Below the pieces are notes generated by a model, which made no database searches, was not told where the DNA came from, and worked only from the letters and a program-made list of their open reading frames with translations. Below, in pieces: positions 13,566 to 14,095 of a DNA stretch of 14,095 nucleotides. The translations under genes and the position numbers were made by a program. Positions within the stretch are counted from its first letter, which is position 1. Each line of letters opens with the position of its first letter. Source of the stretch: Hyphomicrobiales bacterium (lineage in GTDB: Bacteria > Pseudomonadota > Alphaproteobacteria > Rhizobiales > Beijerinckiaceae); the NCBI GenBank assembly GCA_947374125.1, contig CANCAR010000053.1:1-14095 (forward strand), written 5' to 3'.

Positions 13566-13909
13566 GCGAGACAGATCACATTAACCTGCCCGATCTTGAT
13601 ACGATCAAACCGGATGGTCAGTCCCTGACGGAAGGTATTCTAGATGATCGGCCGCAGCGCATAAATGAGAACGAGCTTGATCCGGTGCTGGATGTTCCAA
13701 TAACCCTGACCGCCATTCTTGGACGCACCCAACTGCCGATTGGCGATGTATTGCGGCTGAATGCCGGTTCGATCGTGGAGCTTGATCGGGCGATTGGCGA
13801 ACCTATCGATATTTTTATCAATAATCGCTTAGTGGCACGCGGCGAGGTTGTGCTGATTGACGATCGTCTCGGCATCACCATGTCGGAAATTTTTTCACCT
13901 GTCGCTTGA
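13562..13909 (+). CDS. fliN: Flagellar motor switch protein FliN
   Basis: C-ring component of the rotor that, with FliM, binds CheY-P output and docks FliH for export. The length is 115 aa. The N-terminal 40 residues are variable and acidic. The SpoA (surface presentation of antigens) domain spans about 40-112: LDVPITLTAILGRTQLPIGDVLRL (43-66), then AGSIVELDRAIGEPIDIFINNRLVARGEVVLIDDRLGITMSEI in shorter motifs such as VELDR, NNRLVARGEVV and LGITMSEI. The start overlaps the fliH stop codon by four bases, so translation is probably coupled. It is followed after 13 bases by flbD. No FliM gene is in the window. Confidence 0.95.
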   Translation: MSETDHINLPDLDTIKPDGQSLTEGILDDRPQRINENELDPVLDVPITLTAILGRTQLPIGDVLRLNAGSIVELDRAIGEPIDIFINNRLVARGEVVLIDDRLGITMSEIFSPVA

Positions 13910-13922
13910 AAGGAATGGGCTG

Positions 13923-14095
13923 ATGCGTTTGCTTATTGTTGGCCTGATCAAGGGACAATTATCTGTGGCCGCCCGGATTGCAATGGATCGCGGGGCGAGT
14001 GTCACAAATGCCGAGACAACCGGACAAGCGATTGCTGTCATGCGGTTACGCGGTGCCGATCTTGTTCTGATGGATATGGCTCTGCCCATCCGTGA
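13923..14095 (+). CDS. flbD: FlbD, sigma54 activator of flagellar genes (only the start is in the window)
   Basis: The first 57 codons of what appears to be FlbD, the NtrC-family activator that turns on class III/IV flagellar genes with sigma54 in Caulobacter. The visible part, MRLLIVGLIKGQLSVAARIA and MDRGASVTNAETTGQAIAVM, matches the receiver-like N-terminus of FlbD, with GADLVLMDMALPIR at 46-57. The AAA+ and Fis-type domains would lie past the right edge. ATG 13923 has AGGA eight bases upstream. The gene comes last after fliN, as in Caulobacter fliF-fliG-flbE-fliN-flbD. The presence of a sigma54 promoter before fliK in the same window fits this identity. Confidence 0.85.
   Translation, partial: MRLLIVGLIKGQLSVAARIAMDRGASVTNAETTGQAIAVMRLRGADLVLMDMALPIR

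Noticed and set aside
1..14095. CRISPR array, rRNA genes, toxin-antitoxin pair, prophage or new defence system
   Set aside because: No regularly spaced repeats, rRNA sequence, small paired toxin-antitoxin genes, phage genes or defence-type domains were seen; every long frame has an ordinary family assignment.

Overview
The window reads as a piece of an alphaproteobacterial chromosome, most likely Hyphomicrobiales or a relative with Caulobacter-type flagellar control. The evidence is the pairing of SciP (found only in Alphaproteobacteria) with the start of FlbD, the order fliF-fliG-fliH-fliN-flbD as in Caulobacter, and an elongator tRNA-Met and an MnmA of alphaproteobacterial type. I cannot name a genus from sequence alone.

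Left part (1-5758), metabolic and accessory. On the minus strand lies a sugar-type ABC importer operon: a secreted substrate-binding protein (1153-2328) followed, after an intergenic hairpin, by a two-domain ATPase that runs off the left edge (1-1101). Upstream, also on the minus strand, are a CitE-like CoA-ester lyase (2709-3512), an apparent C-terminal remnant of a MaoC/FAS1-like acyl-CoA hydratase (3623-3868) and a LysR regulator (3897-4838). This looks like a LysR-controlled hydratase-lyase operon that has lost most of its hydratase. The 4839-5317 gap holds a short, stop-interrupted piece resembling the helix-turn-helix of an IS30-family transposase, a nine-C run and a strong 15-bp inverted repeat. 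A hotdog-fold thioesterase (5318-5758, plus strand) follows.

Middle part (5759-7672), housekeeping. A tRNA-Met(CAT) on the minus strand has its own sigma70-type promoter and an AT-rich inverted repeat beyond its 3' end. mnmA (tRNA 2-thiouridylase, minus strand) has two compact perfect hairpins in its leader.

Right part (7673-14095), flagellar, all plus strand. First comes fliK-flgD-sciP, preceded by a near-consensus sigma54 promoter. Then comes fliF-fliG-fliH-fliN-flbD, with tight spacing or overlap, preceded by a CtrA-like box and a dyad next to the fliF ribosome-binding site. The parts suggest a regulatory circuit: CtrA drives the basal-body/switch operon, SciP restrains CtrA, and the operon's last gene, FlbD, activates late sigma54 genes such as fliK-flgD. 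This logic is established in Caulobacter; its use here is inferred from motifs and gene order.

I found no wholly new system. The most interesting items are the sigma54/CtrA/SciP/FlbD wiring, the decayed hydratase next to an intact lyase, the transposase remnant beside a palindrome, the mnmA leader hairpins and the non-canonical ABC ATPase motifs.
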